Assembly: GCF_004216775.1 (NCBI RefSeq)
Contig: NZ_SGXF01000009.1
Coordinates: forward strand, 1-64,000
Direction of reading: 5' to 3'
Length of the DNA: 64,000 bases
DNA from: Cuneatibacter caecimuris
GTDB lineage: Bacteria > Bacillota > Clostridia > Lachnospirales > Lachnospiraceae
Made by a program: the position numbers and the translations under genes. The notes beneath the pieces are model-generated. The model had not been told where the DNA came from. It saw only the letters and a list, made by a program, of their open reading frames with translations, and made no database searches. Positions 41,800-50,781 of the stretch are shown here, in pieces; within the stretch, counting starts at the first letter, position 1, and each line of letters starts with the position of its first letter.

Positions 41800-43137
41800 A
41801 TGGGTAAGTATTTCGGAACAGACGGCTTCCGCGGGGAAGCAAATGTAACGCTGACAGTAGAGCATGCATATAAGGTAGGGCGCTTTTTGGGCTACTATTT
41901 CAGCAAAGACCGGAAAGACCGGGCTCGCATTGTGATCGGAAAAGACACCAGAAGAAGCAGCTATATGTTTGAGTATTCTCTTGTGGCGGGGCTGACCGCA
42001 TCCGGCGCGGATGTGTACCTTCTGCATGTTACCACCACACCCAGCGTCAGCTATGTGGTGCGCAGTGAAGACTTTGACTGCGGGATCATGATCACTGCCA
42101 GCCATAACCCGTTCTATGACAATGGGATCAAGATAATCAGCGGCACGGGCGAAAAGATGAACGGAGAGGTTGAGAATCAGATCGAGAGCTATATCGACGG
42201 AGATTTTGGTGAGATTCCCATGGCGACCAGAGATAAGATCGGGCGCACCACGGATTACTCCGCCGGCCGGAACCGTTATATCGGCTATCTGATTTCCCTG
42301 GCTACCCGTTCCTTTAAGGGCAAGAAGGTAGGGCTGGATTGTGCTAACGGGAGCGCGTTTGCGATTGCCAAGAGCGTGTTTGACGCCCTGGGCGCGGATA
42401 CTCATGTGATCAATTGTGATCCGGACGGGCTGAATATCAACACTGACTGCGGTTCCACACATATCGAGCATCTTCAGAAATATGTGGTGGAGAACGGGCT
42501 GGATATCGGCTTCGCTTATGACGGGGACGCGGACCGCTGCCAGGCGGTGGATGACAAGGGCCGGATTATTACAGGCGATCTGATCCTCTATGTGTGCGGC
42601 GCTTACATGAAAGAACAGGGCCAACTGACAAATAATACAGTGGTGACCACAGTTATGTCCAATCTGGGACTTTATAAAGCGTTTGACGCCATCGGCGTCA
42701 ATTATGAAAAGACTGCCGTAGGCGATAAATATGTATATGAAAATATGGTTCAGAACGGCCACCGTATCGGCGGCGAGGAATCCGGCCATATCATTTTCAG
42801 CAAGTACGCTACCACAGGGGACGGCATTCTGACCTCTCTGAAGCTGATGGAAGTGATGCTGGAGAAGAAGCAGCCTATGAGCAAGCTGGCGGAGCCGGTT
42901 CATATTTACCCGCAGCTGCTGAAAAATGTGACTGTGCCGGATAAAAAGGCGGCGCTGGAGGATGCGCGGGTGCAGGCGGCCGTACAGAAAGTAACGGAGG
43001 AGCTGGGCGATGAGGGCAGAATTCTGGTACGTCCCAGCGGCACAGAGCCTTATGTGCGCGTCATGGTGGAAGCTGCCACGGATGAGATTTGCAGAGAAAA
43101 GGTGGAGCAGGTATCAGAGGTGCTCGCAGCTCTATAA
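41800..43137 (+). CDS. glmM: Phosphoglucosamine mutase
   Basis: Converts glucosamine 6-phosphate to glucosamine 1-phosphate for UDP-GlcNAc and cell-wall synthesis. The 445-residue protein begins KYFGTDGFRGEAN, has the phosphoserine loop TASHNPFYDNGIK (Ser near 102), the metal loop DGDADRC, the sugar loop GGEESGH and the phosphate loop RPSGTEPYVRVM. These fit GlmM better than phosphomannomutase. The gene is 45 bp after rfbD, perhaps in the same transcript, with AGGGAG ahead. Confidence 0.93.
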   Translation: MGKYFGTDGFRGEANVTLTVEHAYKVGRFLGYYFSKDRKDRARIVIGKDTRRSSYMFEYSLVAGLTASGADVYLLHVTTTPSVSYVVRSEDFDCGIMITASHNPFYDNGIKIISGTGEKMNGEVENQIESYIDGDFGEIPMATRDKIGRTTDYSAGRNRYIGYLISLATRSFKGKKVGLDCANGSAFAIAKSVFDALGADTHVINCDPDGLNINTDCGSTHIEHLQKYVVENGLDIGFAYDGDADRCQAVDDKGRIITGDLILYVCGAYMKEQGQLTNNTVVTTVMSNLGLYKAFDAIGVNYEKTAVGDKYVYENMVQNGHRIGGEESGHIIFSKYATTGDGILTSLKLMEVMLEKKQPMSKLAEPVHIYPQLLKNVTVPDKKAALEDARVQAAVQKVTEELGDEGRILVRPSGTEPYVRVMVEAATDEICREKVEQVSEVLAAL

Positions 43138-43167
43138 CAACAAAATACAGCCGGGAGGAAACAAAAA

Positions 43168-44367
43168 ATGATTGCTGACAGAATGAAACCGCTGGTGGAG
43201 AACAATTCCGCCATCCGGATGATGTTTGAAGAAGGAAAAAAGATGGCTGCCGAGTTTGGCAGTGAAAACGTATATGATTTCAGCCTGGGAAATCCCAATG
43301 TGCCAGCACCGGAGTGCGTGAAACAGGCCCTGGTGGATATTCTTAACGAAGAAGACCCTGTATTTGTTCATGGTTATATGAGCAACGCCGGGTACGAGGA
43401 TGTCCGTCAAACCATCGCAGAGTCCCTGAACAGGAGATTCGGCACTTCCTTTGCGGGTAAAAATCTGGTGATGGTATGCGGCGCGGCCAGCGGGCTGAAT
43501 ATCATTCTGAAAACGATCCTGAATCCCGGGGAAGAAGTGGTGGTTTTTGCACCGTATTTCCTGGAATACGGCAATTATGTGCGCAATTTCGACGGAAGGC
43601 TTACGGTTATCTCTCCAGACACCGCTACTTTCCAGCCCAACCTGGCTGAATTTGAAGCAAAGATCAGTGAAAAGACAAGAGCAGTTATTGTAAATTCTCC
43701 TCATAATCCCACCGGCGTGGTGTATTCTGAGGATACAGTAAAAGAATTGGCTGCTATTATGGACAGAAAGCAGAAAGAATACGGCCATCCCATATTCCTG
43801 GTATCCGATGAACCCTACAGGGAACTTGCGTATGACGGGGTGGAAGTGCCTTATCTGACGAAATACTATGCCAATACCTTTGTGGGGTATTCCTACAGCA
43901 AATCCCTGTCCCTGCCGGGAGAAAGGATCGGTTATGTGGTGGTGCCTGATGAGATGGAGGACAGCGGGAAGGTGCTGGCCGCACTGGGCATTGCAAACCG
44001 GGTGATCGGCTCTGTGAACGCGCCTTCCCTGATGCAGCGTGTGATCGCCCGCTGCGTGGACGCCAGAACAGATGTGGAAGCTTATGACAGAAACAGAAAC
44101 CTGCTGTACCAGAGCCTCCGCTCCTACGGATTTGAATGTATCAAACCCCAGGGCGCGTTCTATCTGTTTGTAAAGTCTCCTGAAGAGGATGAAAAAGCGT
44201 TTTGTGCAAAAGCTAAGGAAAAACATATTCTGATTGTGCCCGGAAGCTCTTTTGCCTGCCCGGGATATGTCAGAATCGCATATTGTGTTTCCTACGAGAC
44301 AATTCAAAATTCTCTGCCGGCCTTCAGCGCTCTGGCAGAGGACTATGGCCTGAAGCCGGAGGCATGA
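43168..44367 (+). CDS. PLP-dependent aminotransferase (class I/II)
   Basis: A 399-residue fold-type I aminotransferase. The PLP lysine lies in SYSKSLSLPGERIGYV; NSPHNPTG and the Asp of VSDEPYREL contact the cofactor, and RIAYCVS near the C-terminus gives the substrate carboxylate arginine. The family often covers aspartate/alanine-type substrates; the exact one cannot be told. It is 1 bp from the hisC-like gene and uses GGGAGG. Two adjacent aminotransferases may act on related substrates. Confidence 0.88.
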   Translation: MIADRMKPLVENNSAIRMMFEEGKKMAAEFGSENVYDFSLGNPNVPAPECVKQALVDILNEEDPVFVHGYMSNAGYEDVRQTIAESLNRRFGTSFAGKNLVMVCGAASGLNIILKTILNPGEEVVVFAPYFLEYGNYVRNFDGRLTVISPDTATFQPNLAEFEAKISEKTRAVIVNSPHNPTGVVYSEDTVKELAAIMDRKQKEYGHPIFLVSDEPYRELAYDGVEVPYLTKYYANTFVGYSYSKSLSLPGERIGYVVVPDEMEDSGKVLAALGIANRVIGSVNAPSLMQRVIARCVDARTDVEAYDRNRNLLYQSLRSYGFECIKPQGAFYLFVKSPEEDEKAFCAKAKEKHILIVPGSSFACPGYVRIAYCVSYETIQNSLPAFSALAEDYGLKPEA

Positions 44368-44368
44368 C

Positions 44369-45430
44369 ATGAGAGCATGGGAAAAAAATATCCGGCGGGT
44401 GGAGCCATATGTTCCGGGGGAACAGCCGGACAGCCCGAAAATGATAAAGCTGAATACAAATGAAAACCCTTATCCGCCTGCGCCTGGGGTGCAGGCGGCC
44501 TGCAGGGATTTTGACGCGGAAAGCCTGCGCCTGTATCCGGACCCGTCCTGCCGGGAACTGGCCCATGAGCTGGCTGCCTGTTATGGGCTTGAGGATGGGC
44601 AGATATTTGTGGGAGTCGGTTCTGACGATGTGCTGGCCATGGCGTTTCTGACCTTTTTCAATTCAGACAGGCCGGTGCTGTTTCCTGATATTACGTATTC
44701 ATTTTATGACGTGTGGGCGGATCTGTTCAGGATACCTTTTGAACGGCCTGCGCTGGATGAGGAGTTCCGGATCAGAAAAGAGGACTATTACAGAGAAAAC
44801 GGAGGAATCATATTTCCGAATCCCAATGCGCCCACCTCTTTGTTTCTGCCACTGAAAGATGTGGAGGATATCGTGGCGCACAATCAGGATTCTGTGGTTA
44901 TTATAGATGAAGCCTATGTGGATTTTGCGGAAGAATCAGCGCTTCCATTGCTGAAGAAATATGAAAATCTTCTGGTGGTCCAGACTTTTTCAAAATCCCG
45001 TTCCATGGCCGGCATGCGTATTGGCTTTGCCTGCGGTTCCCCCAGGCTGATCCAGGCCATGAAGGACGTGAAGGAATCCTACAATTCCTATACGATGAAC
45101 CGCACCTCTCTGCGCCTGGGGGTACAGGCAGTCCGGGACAAAGCCTACTTCCGGGAGACTGTTGAGCGTATTATCCGCACCAGAGAAAAAGCAAAAGAGC
45201 GGATGGCTTCTTTGGGATTTATTTTTCCGGATTCCCAGGCCAACTTCCTGTTTGTCCACCACCCTGAAAAAGACGCCGGTGAGATTTTCAGCAAACTGAA
45301 GGAGCGGGAAATTTATGTGCGCCACTGGGACAGGCCCAGGATCTCAGGCTGGCTGAGAATTACCATTGGAACAGAAGACCAGATGGAGCGGCTTTACGAA
45401 GCTCTGGAAGAAATTCTGAAAGAAAAATAA
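44369..45430 (+). CDS. hisC: Histidinol-phosphate aminotransferase-like enzyme
   Basis: A 353-residue aminotransferase with HisC features: IKLNTNENPYPPAPGV at the start, VGSDDVLAMAF, NPNAPTS, VVIDEAYVDF and the PLP lysine in QTFSKSRSMAGMRIGFA. HisC forms histidinol phosphate from imidazole acetol phosphate and may also act on aromatic amino acids. No other his genes adjoin, so an aromatic or other role is possible. The start lies 1 bp after the previous stop, so the two aminotransferases are coupled. Confidence 0.88.
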   Translation: MRAWEKNIRRVEPYVPGEQPDSPKMIKLNTNENPYPPAPGVQAACRDFDAESLRLYPDPSCRELAHELAACYGLEDGQIFVGVGSDDVLAMAFLTFFNSDRPVLFPDITYSFYDVWADLFRIPFERPALDEEFRIRKEDYYRENGGIIFPNPNAPTSLFLPLKDVEDIVAHNQDSVVIIDEAYVDFAEESALPLLKKYENLLVVQTFSKSRSMAGMRIGFACGSPRLIQAMKDVKESYNSYTMNRTSLRLGVQAVRDKAYFRETVERIIRTREKAKERMASLGFIFPDSQANFLFVHHPEKDAGEIFSKLKEREIYVRHWDRPRISGWLRITIGTEDQMERLYEALEEILKEK

Positions 45431-45459
45431 TCAGAATACGGCGGCGGAAAGGAAACACG

Positions 45460-46575
45460 ATGAATGTATTGATTCTTTCCTGCAATACAGGGCAGGGGCA
45501 TAACGCTGCGGGCAGGGCGGTCAAGGAAGAGCTGGAGCGGAGGGGGATTGCCTGCGAAATGCGGGATATGCTGGCGATGAAGCGGGAACGCAGTTCCAGA
45601 ACCGCTTCGCGGATTTACGTGAGTGTTACCACGAAGGCGCCGAAGGCGTTCGGGTGTATTTATCATGTGGGCGCCTTCATCAGCAATGCCAAAATCCACT
45701 CTCCGGTTTACTGGGCCAATGCCCTGTGCGCCAAAAATCTGAAAGAGTATATTGAGAGAAAAGGGTTTGACTGTGTGGTTGCGCCCCATCTGTTTCCGGC
45801 TGAAACCATGACCTATCTGCGCAGCCATTATGGACTTCGTATTCCCTGCTTTGCAGTGGCTACCGATTATGCCAGCATTCCTTTCTGGGAAGAAACGCGG
45901 ATGGACGTATACTTTATTCCTCATTCTGATCTGACAGAGGAATTTTCCGGAAAGGGAATTCCTGTGGAACGGCTGGTGGCTTCCGGCATTCCGGTGTCCC
46001 GGCAGTTTCAGGGAGAACGGAAAACAGGAGAGGCCAGAAAGAGGCTGGGGTGTGCGGATGCGGATTATGTGTTCACTCTGATGTCGGGAAGCATGGGATT
46101 CGGGCATCTGGCGGATACTGTCCGGGAATTGTTGAAAAAAGGGAGTTCCAAAACCAGAATATACGTGCTGGGCGGGAACAATGAAACGCTGAAAAACCGA
46201 CTGAGAGGAGATTTTGCAGGGGACGGCCGGGTAGAAATAGTAGATTATACAGAGCAGGCGGCAAGCTATATGGATGCTTGTGATGTGCTGATCACGAAAC
46301 CCGGCGGCCTGACTACGACAGAGGCTGCGGTGCGGGAAGTGCCGCTGGTGCATTCTGCGCCGATACCAGGGTGTGAGACGGCAAATGTACAGTTTTTTTC
46401 CGCAAGAGGAATGTCTGTGGAAGCGAAAGATGAAAAGCAGGCTGCCGCGCTTGCCTGGCAGCTGGCTGAATGTTCAGAGCTGCGCGTGAATATGATGGAA
46501 GCGCAGAGAAGGGAAATCCCAAAGAATGGAGCGGCCCGCATCTGCGATTATATTCAGCAGGCGCTGGACGGATGA
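45460..46575 (+). CDS. MGDG synthase/UgtP-type diacylglycerol glycosyltransferase
   Basis: A 371-residue GT-B glycosyltransferase. N-terminal LILSCNTGQGHNAAGRAVKEEL is the MGDG-synthase domain motif; C-terminal LMSGSMGFGH, YVLGGNNETLK, VEIVDYTEQAASYMDACDV and ITKPGGLTTTEAA form the nucleotide-sugar site as in MurG and UgtP. It probably makes glycosyl-diacylglycerol at the inner membrane face. The next gene encodes a PlsY-like acyltransferase, which suggests a membrane-lipid module. Confidence 0.9.
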   Translation: MNVLILSCNTGQGHNAAGRAVKEELERRGIACEMRDMLAMKRERSSRTASRIYVSVTTKAPKAFGCIYHVGAFISNAKIHSPVYWANALCAKNLKEYIERKGFDCVVAPHLFPAETMTYLRSHYGLRIPCFAVATDYASIPFWEETRMDVYFIPHSDLTEEFSGKGIPVERLVASGIPVSRQFQGERKTGEARKRLGCADADYVFTLMSGSMGFGHLADTVRELLKKGSSKTRIYVLGGNNETLKNRLRGDFAGDGRVEIVDYTEQAASYMDACDVLITKPGGLTTTEAAVREVPLVHSAPIPGCETANVQFFSARGMSVEAKDEKQAAALAWQLAECSELRVNMMEAQRREIPKNGAARICDYIQQALDG

Positions 46576-46596
46576 GAAGACAAAAGGAGGAAAGCC

Positions 46597-47238
46597 ATGA
46601 GGGAATGGGTCAGAGAAATGCTGCAGAATAATTATCTGATATTTATAGCGCTGGGCTATCTGGCAGGCGGCGTTCTGTTCAGCTATTATATTCCGAAATG
46701 CCTGAAGCATGTGGATGTGACCGACAGCAGTCCGGACCGTAATCCCGGGGCTTTTAACGCGATTAAAGAAACCGGTCCTGTGGTGGGCGGTATCTGTCTG
46801 CTATGTGATATTGCAAAGGGCTATCTGGTGATTTCTTATGCAGTGCCCTTTCTGGATATCAGGAATCCCTGGTTCGGCCTGGTGCTGCTGGCGCCAGTGG
46901 CAGGGCATGCCTACTCCATCATGCGGCATTTTTCAGGCGGAAAGGCGATTGCAGTCAGCTTTGGCGTCCTGCTGGGATTACTGCCCCTGCAGTGGCATGT
47001 GCTGATTCTGGCGGCTTCGTACATAATTTTTTCTTCGATGCGGTCCATAAAACCAAATGAACGCAGGAGCGTGTATGCATTCGGTGTTTTGAATCTCTAT
47101 GCAGTATGTACCTGGCTGCTGGGGAGAACGCCGGGAGTCTGCCTGGGAATTATCGGAATGACTGTGATCGTGATGCAGAAGAACTGGAAAGACGCCAGGC
47201 TGGGAGAATTGCTCCAGCATTATCTGGGAAGAAAATAA
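46597..47238 (+). CDS. PlsY-like glycerol-3-phosphate acyltransferase
   Basis: A 213-residue integral membrane protein with about six helices. SSPDRNPGAFNAIKETG and GHAYSIMRHFSGGKAIAVSFGVLLG match the PlsY motifs (GSGNxGxTNxxR and GHxxPxFxxFKGGKGVAT), though both are divergent, so transfer of acyl groups from acyl-phosphate to glycerol 3-phosphate is likely but not sure. The length and topology fit. The gene is 21 bp after the glycolipid glycosyltransferase, with AAAGGAGG. Confidence 0.78.
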   Translation: MREWVREMLQNNYLIFIALGYLAGGVLFSYYIPKCLKHVDVTDSSPDRNPGAFNAIKETGPVVGGICLLCDIAKGYLVISYAVPFLDIRNPWFGLVLLAPVAGHAYSIMRHFSGGKAIAVSFGVLLGLLPLQWHVLILAASYIIFSSMRSIKPNERRSVYAFGVLNLYAVCTWLLGRTPGVCLGIIGMTVIVMQKNWKDARLGELLQHYLGRK

Positions 47239-47249
47239 CTGCAAAACCG

Positions 47250-47295
47250 GCGGCCGGAAGCATCAATTTGCCTGATGATTCCCGGCCGCTTTTTT
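47250..47295. terminator. Bidirectional terminator between convergent genes
   Basis: Stem GCGGCCGG/CCGGCCGC (47250-47257 with 47282-47289), inner GCATCA/TGATG(A) pairing, then TTTTTT on the plus strand and CGGTTTT on the minus strand. The right arm is inside the last codons of the MATE gene. Confidence 0.8.
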
Positions 47296-48612
47296 CAGCC
47301 ATTTGCCGCTGTAAATCCGATGCAGGAAGATTATGGCACGGAAGGTCCAGTCCACCATCATAGCCAGCCATACGCCCACTGCTTCAAAATCGAACGCAAT
47401 GGCGAAAACATAGGCCATACCGATCCGGCAGACCCACATCAGGACGACGGAAACCACCATCGGAAATTTGGCGTCGCCTGCGGCCCGCATGGCGTTTGGA
47501 AGGACAAAGGATGCGGGCCAGATCAGGATACAGCCAGCGCCGTGGATGAACATCATGGTTTTCGCTAGCTCCTGGGCTTCGGGCGACAGAGAAAACAGAC
47601 CAACGATTCCCGGGATAAATAGGATTACCGACAGATTGATCAGTCCCATACTGATATACACCAGTTTCAGGAATTTTTTCACATATCTCGTAGCCTCTTC
47701 CAGACATCCTGCTCCGACACATTGCCCGACCACGGTGATGAGAGCCAGGCCCATAGCGGAACCGGTGATGCACTGGAGGCCTGCCACAGAACCGGTGACG
47801 GCATTGGCAGCGATGGCAGCGGTTCCAAAAGTGGATACTAGGCTGGAGAGAAGCAGTTTTCCGATTTGGAAAATACTGTTTTCCAGGCCGGCGGGGATAC
47901 CGATTGCCAGTATCTCCCGGATCATTTTAAAATCCGGTTTCCAGACCAGGCGGCGGCTCAGATGAATCAGAGAATCCTGATTATGTATCACAAGATACAT
48001 CAGTACGGCGGCTGCCAGACGGGAGGTCAGCGTTGAGACGCCAGCGCCTGCGGAACCCATATGCAGCCCGTAAATCAGCAGCATATTGCCGCAGATATTC
48101 AAAAGATTCATGACAAAGGAGATTTTCATGGAAACCTTGGAATTCCCCATGGATCTGCACAGTGCGGCCCCGGCATTGTAAATTCCCAGAAAAGGGAAGG
48201 ACAGTGCGGTGAGATAGAAATATGTAACAGCGTTGTCCATAACATCCGTTCCGATATTCCCATAGATACCCTGAAGAATATATCGGTTGCCGGCCAATGC
48301 CGCCGCAGAGATGATAATTGCCAGGACCGTAACAGAAAGCATGAGCTGGTCCGCGCTCCGGGATGCCCCGGCCTGGTCCCGGCGGCCGATATACTGAGCC
48401 GAAATGACCGCCCCGCCGGTAGCCATAGCGGAAAAAACCTGAATCAATAGAATATTGATCGTGTCCACCAGAGAAATTCCTGATACTGCAGCTTCACCTG
48501 CGGCCGAAACCATGACGATGTCCGCCATGCCTACTGTAACGCCCAGCAGCTGTTCGATGATCAGCGGAATAATCAGTTTTTTTAAATCTTTGGTAGTGAA
48601 CATGGATTGCAT
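47263..48612 (-). CDS. MATE family efflux transporter
   Basis: A 449-residue membrane protein with about twelve helices in two similar halves. The N-terminal KKLIIPLIIEQLLGVTVGMADIVMVSAAGEAAVSGISLVDTI is characteristic of MATE (NorM/DinF-like) transporters that expel drugs or metabolites with sodium or proton gradients. It is alone on the minus strand, convergent with the PlsY-like gene, whose terminator it shares. The substrate cannot be told. Confidence 0.92.
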   Translation of the reverse strand: MQSMFTTKDLKKLIIPLIIEQLLGVTVGMADIVMVSAAGEAAVSGISLVDTINILLIQVFSAMATGGAVISAQYIGRRDQAGASRSADQLMLSVTVLAIIISAAALAGNRYILQGIYGNIGTDVMDNAVTYFYLTALSFPFLGIYNAGAALCRSMGNSKVSMKISFVMNLLNICGNMLLIYGLHMGSAGAGVSTLTSRLAAAVLMYLVIHNQDSLIHLSRRLVWKPDFKMIREILAIGIPAGLENSIFQIGKLLLSSLVSTFGTAAIAANAVTGSVAGLQCITGSAMGLALITVVGQCVGAGCLEEATRYVKKFLKLVYISMGLINLSVILFIPGIVGLFSLSPEAQELAKTMMFIHGAGCILIWPASFVLPNAMRAAGDAKFPMVVSVVLMWVCRIGMAYVFAIAFDFEAVGVWLAMMVDWTFRAIIFLHRIYSGKWLKKAAGNHQAN

Positions 48613-48800
48613 GATGCTGCCTTTCTTTTTCTTTCACAGAAGAATCTTGCCCTGAGTTTATTTTCTATATATTATATCATTGTGCCGGAGGATGGGTAAA
48701 AGAAAAACCAGTCTGATATTGACTATTTCATCTCATTTTTAGAACAATTTTGCATTTTATAATGTTTATGATTTCTTTAGAAAAAAAATCGCGAAAAGTG

Positions 48801-48829
48801 TTGACAAAGAAGAGCGGCAGTGCTATCTT
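48801..48829 (+). promoter_or_regulatory. Heat-shock operon promoter
   Basis: TTGACA (48801-48806), 17 bp, TATCTT (48824-48829). The CIRCE operator starts 13 bp downstream of the -10, so HrcA binding would block transcription. Confidence 0.7.
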
Positions 48830-48841
48830 ATCATATAGATA

Positions 48842-48868
48842 TTAGCACTCAATAAGTTCGAGTGCTAA
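48842..48868. promoter_or_regulatory. CIRCE operator
   Basis: TTAGCACTC-N9-GAGTGCTAA, a perfect match to the CIRCE inverted repeat bound by HrcA. It lies in the leader of hrcA-grpE-dnaK-dnaJ. Confidence 0.97.
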
Positions 48869-48889
48869 TAAAAAAGGAGGCGACGGAGA

Positions 48890-49927
48890 ATGAATCTGGA
48901 TGACCGCAAGATGAAGATCCTGAAAGCGATTATCCGCACATATCTGGACACAGGGGAGCCGGTGGGTTCCAGGACCATTTCCAAATATGCAGACCTGAAT
49001 CTCAGCTCCGCCACCATCCGCAACGAAATGGCAGATTTGGAAGAGCTGGGCCTGATTCTTCAGCCTCACACTTCCGCAGGGCGGATCCCTTCAGATAAGG
49101 GGTATCGCCTTTATGTGGATCAGATGATGGAGGAGAAGGACAGAGAAATTTCTGATATGAAGGAGCTGATGATCCAGCGGGTGGACCGGGTGGAGGTGCT
49201 GCTGAGTCAGATGGCCAGGCTGCTGGCAGCCAACACCAATTATGCCACTATGATTTCAGCCCCCAGATACCGGGGGAGCAAGCTGAAGTTCATTCAGCTT
49301 TCCAGGATGGAAGGCGGTAAGCTGCTGACAGTCATCGTGATCGATGGCAATGTGGTGAAAAACACAATCCTGGATATCTGTGAGGAAATCTCCCAGGAAG
49401 AGCTGCTGTCCCTGAATGTGCTGCTGAACAGCGCGTTGAACGGGCTTTCCATTGAGCAGATTAATCTGGAAGTGATTACCAGACTAAAAGAGGCCGCAGG
49501 TGACCACAGTGGAATAGTAGGGGCCGTGCTGGAAGCAGTGGCCAATGCGATCAGGCTGGATGAGGAACATCCTCAGATTTATACCAGCGGAGCCACGAAT
49601 ATCTTCAAATATCCGGAATTGAGCGACGGCCAGAAAGCCAGTGAACTGTTGGGCGCTTTTGAAGAAAAACAGCAGCTGGCAGAGCTGCTGAACGAAACCC
49701 TGCAGCAGGATTCAGAAAATACAGGGATTCAGATCTATATCGGGGAAGAAACTCCGGCGGAAGCCATGAAGGACTGCAGCGTGGTGACTGCAAACTATGA
49801 TCTGGGCGAGGGTATGCGCGGAACCATCGGTATTGTAGGCCCGAAGCGGATGGACTATGAAAAAGTGGTGGGAACGCTGAAGACAGTTAAAGAACAATTG
49901 GATTCCATCTATAAAAAGAACCAATAG
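48890..49927 (+). CDS. hrcA: Heat-inducible transcription repressor
   Basis: The HrcA repressor, 345 residues, binds CIRCE and is kept active by GroEL. The winged helix is at the N-terminus (LDDRKMKILKAIIRTYLDTG ... TIRNEMADLEELGL, then QPHTSAGRIPSDKGYRLYVD). The C-terminal part has the usual GAF-like fold ending in GTIGIVGPKRMDYEKV. First gene of the heat-shock operon, directly after the operator it binds. AAAGGAGGCGA is the ribosome site. Confidence 0.98.
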   Translation: MNLDDRKMKILKAIIRTYLDTGEPVGSRTISKYADLNLSSATIRNEMADLEELGLILQPHTSAGRIPSDKGYRLYVDQMMEEKDREISDMKELMIQRVDRVEVLLSQMARLLAANTNYATMISAPRYRGSKLKFIQLSRMEGGKLLTVIVIDGNVVKNTILDICEEISQEELLSLNVLLNSALNGLSIEQINLEVITRLKEAAGDHSGIVGAVLEAVANAIRLDEEHPQIYTSGATNIFKYPELSDGQKASELLGAFEEKQQLAELLNETLQQDSENTGIQIYIGEETPAEAMKDCSVVTANYDLGEGMRGTIGIVGPKRMDYEKVVGTLKTVKEQLDSIYKKNQ

Positions 49928-49942
49928 AAAGGCAGGTATACC

Positions 49943-50575
49943 GTGGCAGAAGAAAAGGATATTATAGACGAGATTCTGGAGGATGCGGACGCAAAGCAGG
50001 CGGAAGAAGCTGCGGACGCCGCAGGAAAGGATTCTGCGGCAGAGGATGCAGAGGAAGAGGAGACCGTCCAGGCAGAAGAGGATGCAGAAGACGTGCCTGA
50101 GAAAAAAGGGATTTTCGGCAGGAAGAAGGATAAGAAAGATAAAAAGGATGAGCAGATCGAAGATCTGACAGACCGTCTGAAGCGGAGTATGGCGGAATTC
50201 GACAATTACCGCAAGCGCACGGAGAAGGAAAAGACGGCGATGTATGAAGTGGGAGCCCGCAGCATCATCGAGAAGATCCTTCCGGTTGTGGATAACTTTG
50301 AACGCGGGCTGGCAACTGTGCCTGAGGATGAGAAGGCGAATCCCTTTGCCGAAGGCATGGATAAGATATATAAACAGCTGATGAAGACGCTGGAAGACCT
50401 GGAAGTGGCGCCCATAGAAGCTGTGGGAAAGGAATTCGACCCCAATCTGCACAATGCGGTGATGCATGTGGAGGATGAAGAGCTGGGCGACAATATCATT
50501 GCCGAGGAATTCCAGAAAGGCTATACCTACCGGGGATCTGTGGTGCGCCACAGCATGGTAAAGGTAGCGAATTGA
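49943..50575 (+). CDS. grpE: Nucleotide exchange factor GrpE
   Basis: Exchange factor that releases ADP from DnaK. The 210-residue protein has a long acidic and basic low-complexity N-terminus (about 1-70), a coiled coil, and the conserved GrpE end NAVMHVEDEELGDNIIAEEFQKGYTYRGSVVRHSMVKV. The start is GTG at 49943 behind AAAGGCAGG. It follows hrcA by 15 bp. A repeat (R1 copy E) separates it from dnaK. Confidence 0.96.
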   Translation: MAEEKDIIDEILEDADAKQAEEAADAAGKDSAAEDAEEEETVQAEEDAEDVPEKKGIFGRKKDKKDKKDEQIEDLTDRLKRSMAEFDNYRKRTEKEKTAMYEVGARSIIEKILPVVDNFERGLATVPEDEKANPFAEGMDKIYKQLMKTLEDLEVAPIEAVGKEFDPNLHNAVMHVEDEELGDNIIAEEFQKGYTYRGSVVRHSMVKVAN

Positions 50576-50578
50576 AAA

Positions 50579-50700
50579 AGAATCCCGCTCGCGGGATTCC
50601 CCGCCGGCGGCGTGTCGCTTTAGCGGCGTGATTCCTTACGCCGCAGTGCGCATCCCCCGGAGGGATTGGCTTCATAGGGAACGAAGTTTCCTATGAAACA
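50579..50700 (-). repeat. Intergenic repeat R1, copy E, inverted, inside the heat-shock operon
   Basis: Read on the minus strand: TTCATAGGAA/TTCCCTATGAA hairpin, CCCTCCGGGGG, GCGTAAGGAATCACGCCGCT and so on, ending in the GAATCCCGC/GCGGGATTC stem at 50580-50599. It begins 3 bp after the grpE stop and is transcribed in the antisense sense relative to copies A, C, D and F. About 80 bp of unremarkable sequence separates it from dnaK. Confidence 0.85.
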
Positions 50701-50781
50701 AGAAATCACCGGCGATGAGCGCCGTGATGATAAATGATACCGTACACAAACACATTCAATATAGTTCAGGAGGACAAAATC

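Noticed and set aside
41728-42903. 391-codon minus-strand open frame over glmM
   Set aside because: Antisense to a gene with all GlmM motifs, and without ribosome site or promoter.
43132-44370. 412-codon minus-strand open frame over the aminotransferase
   Set aside because: Antisense shadow; the plus-strand protein has intact PLP motifs.
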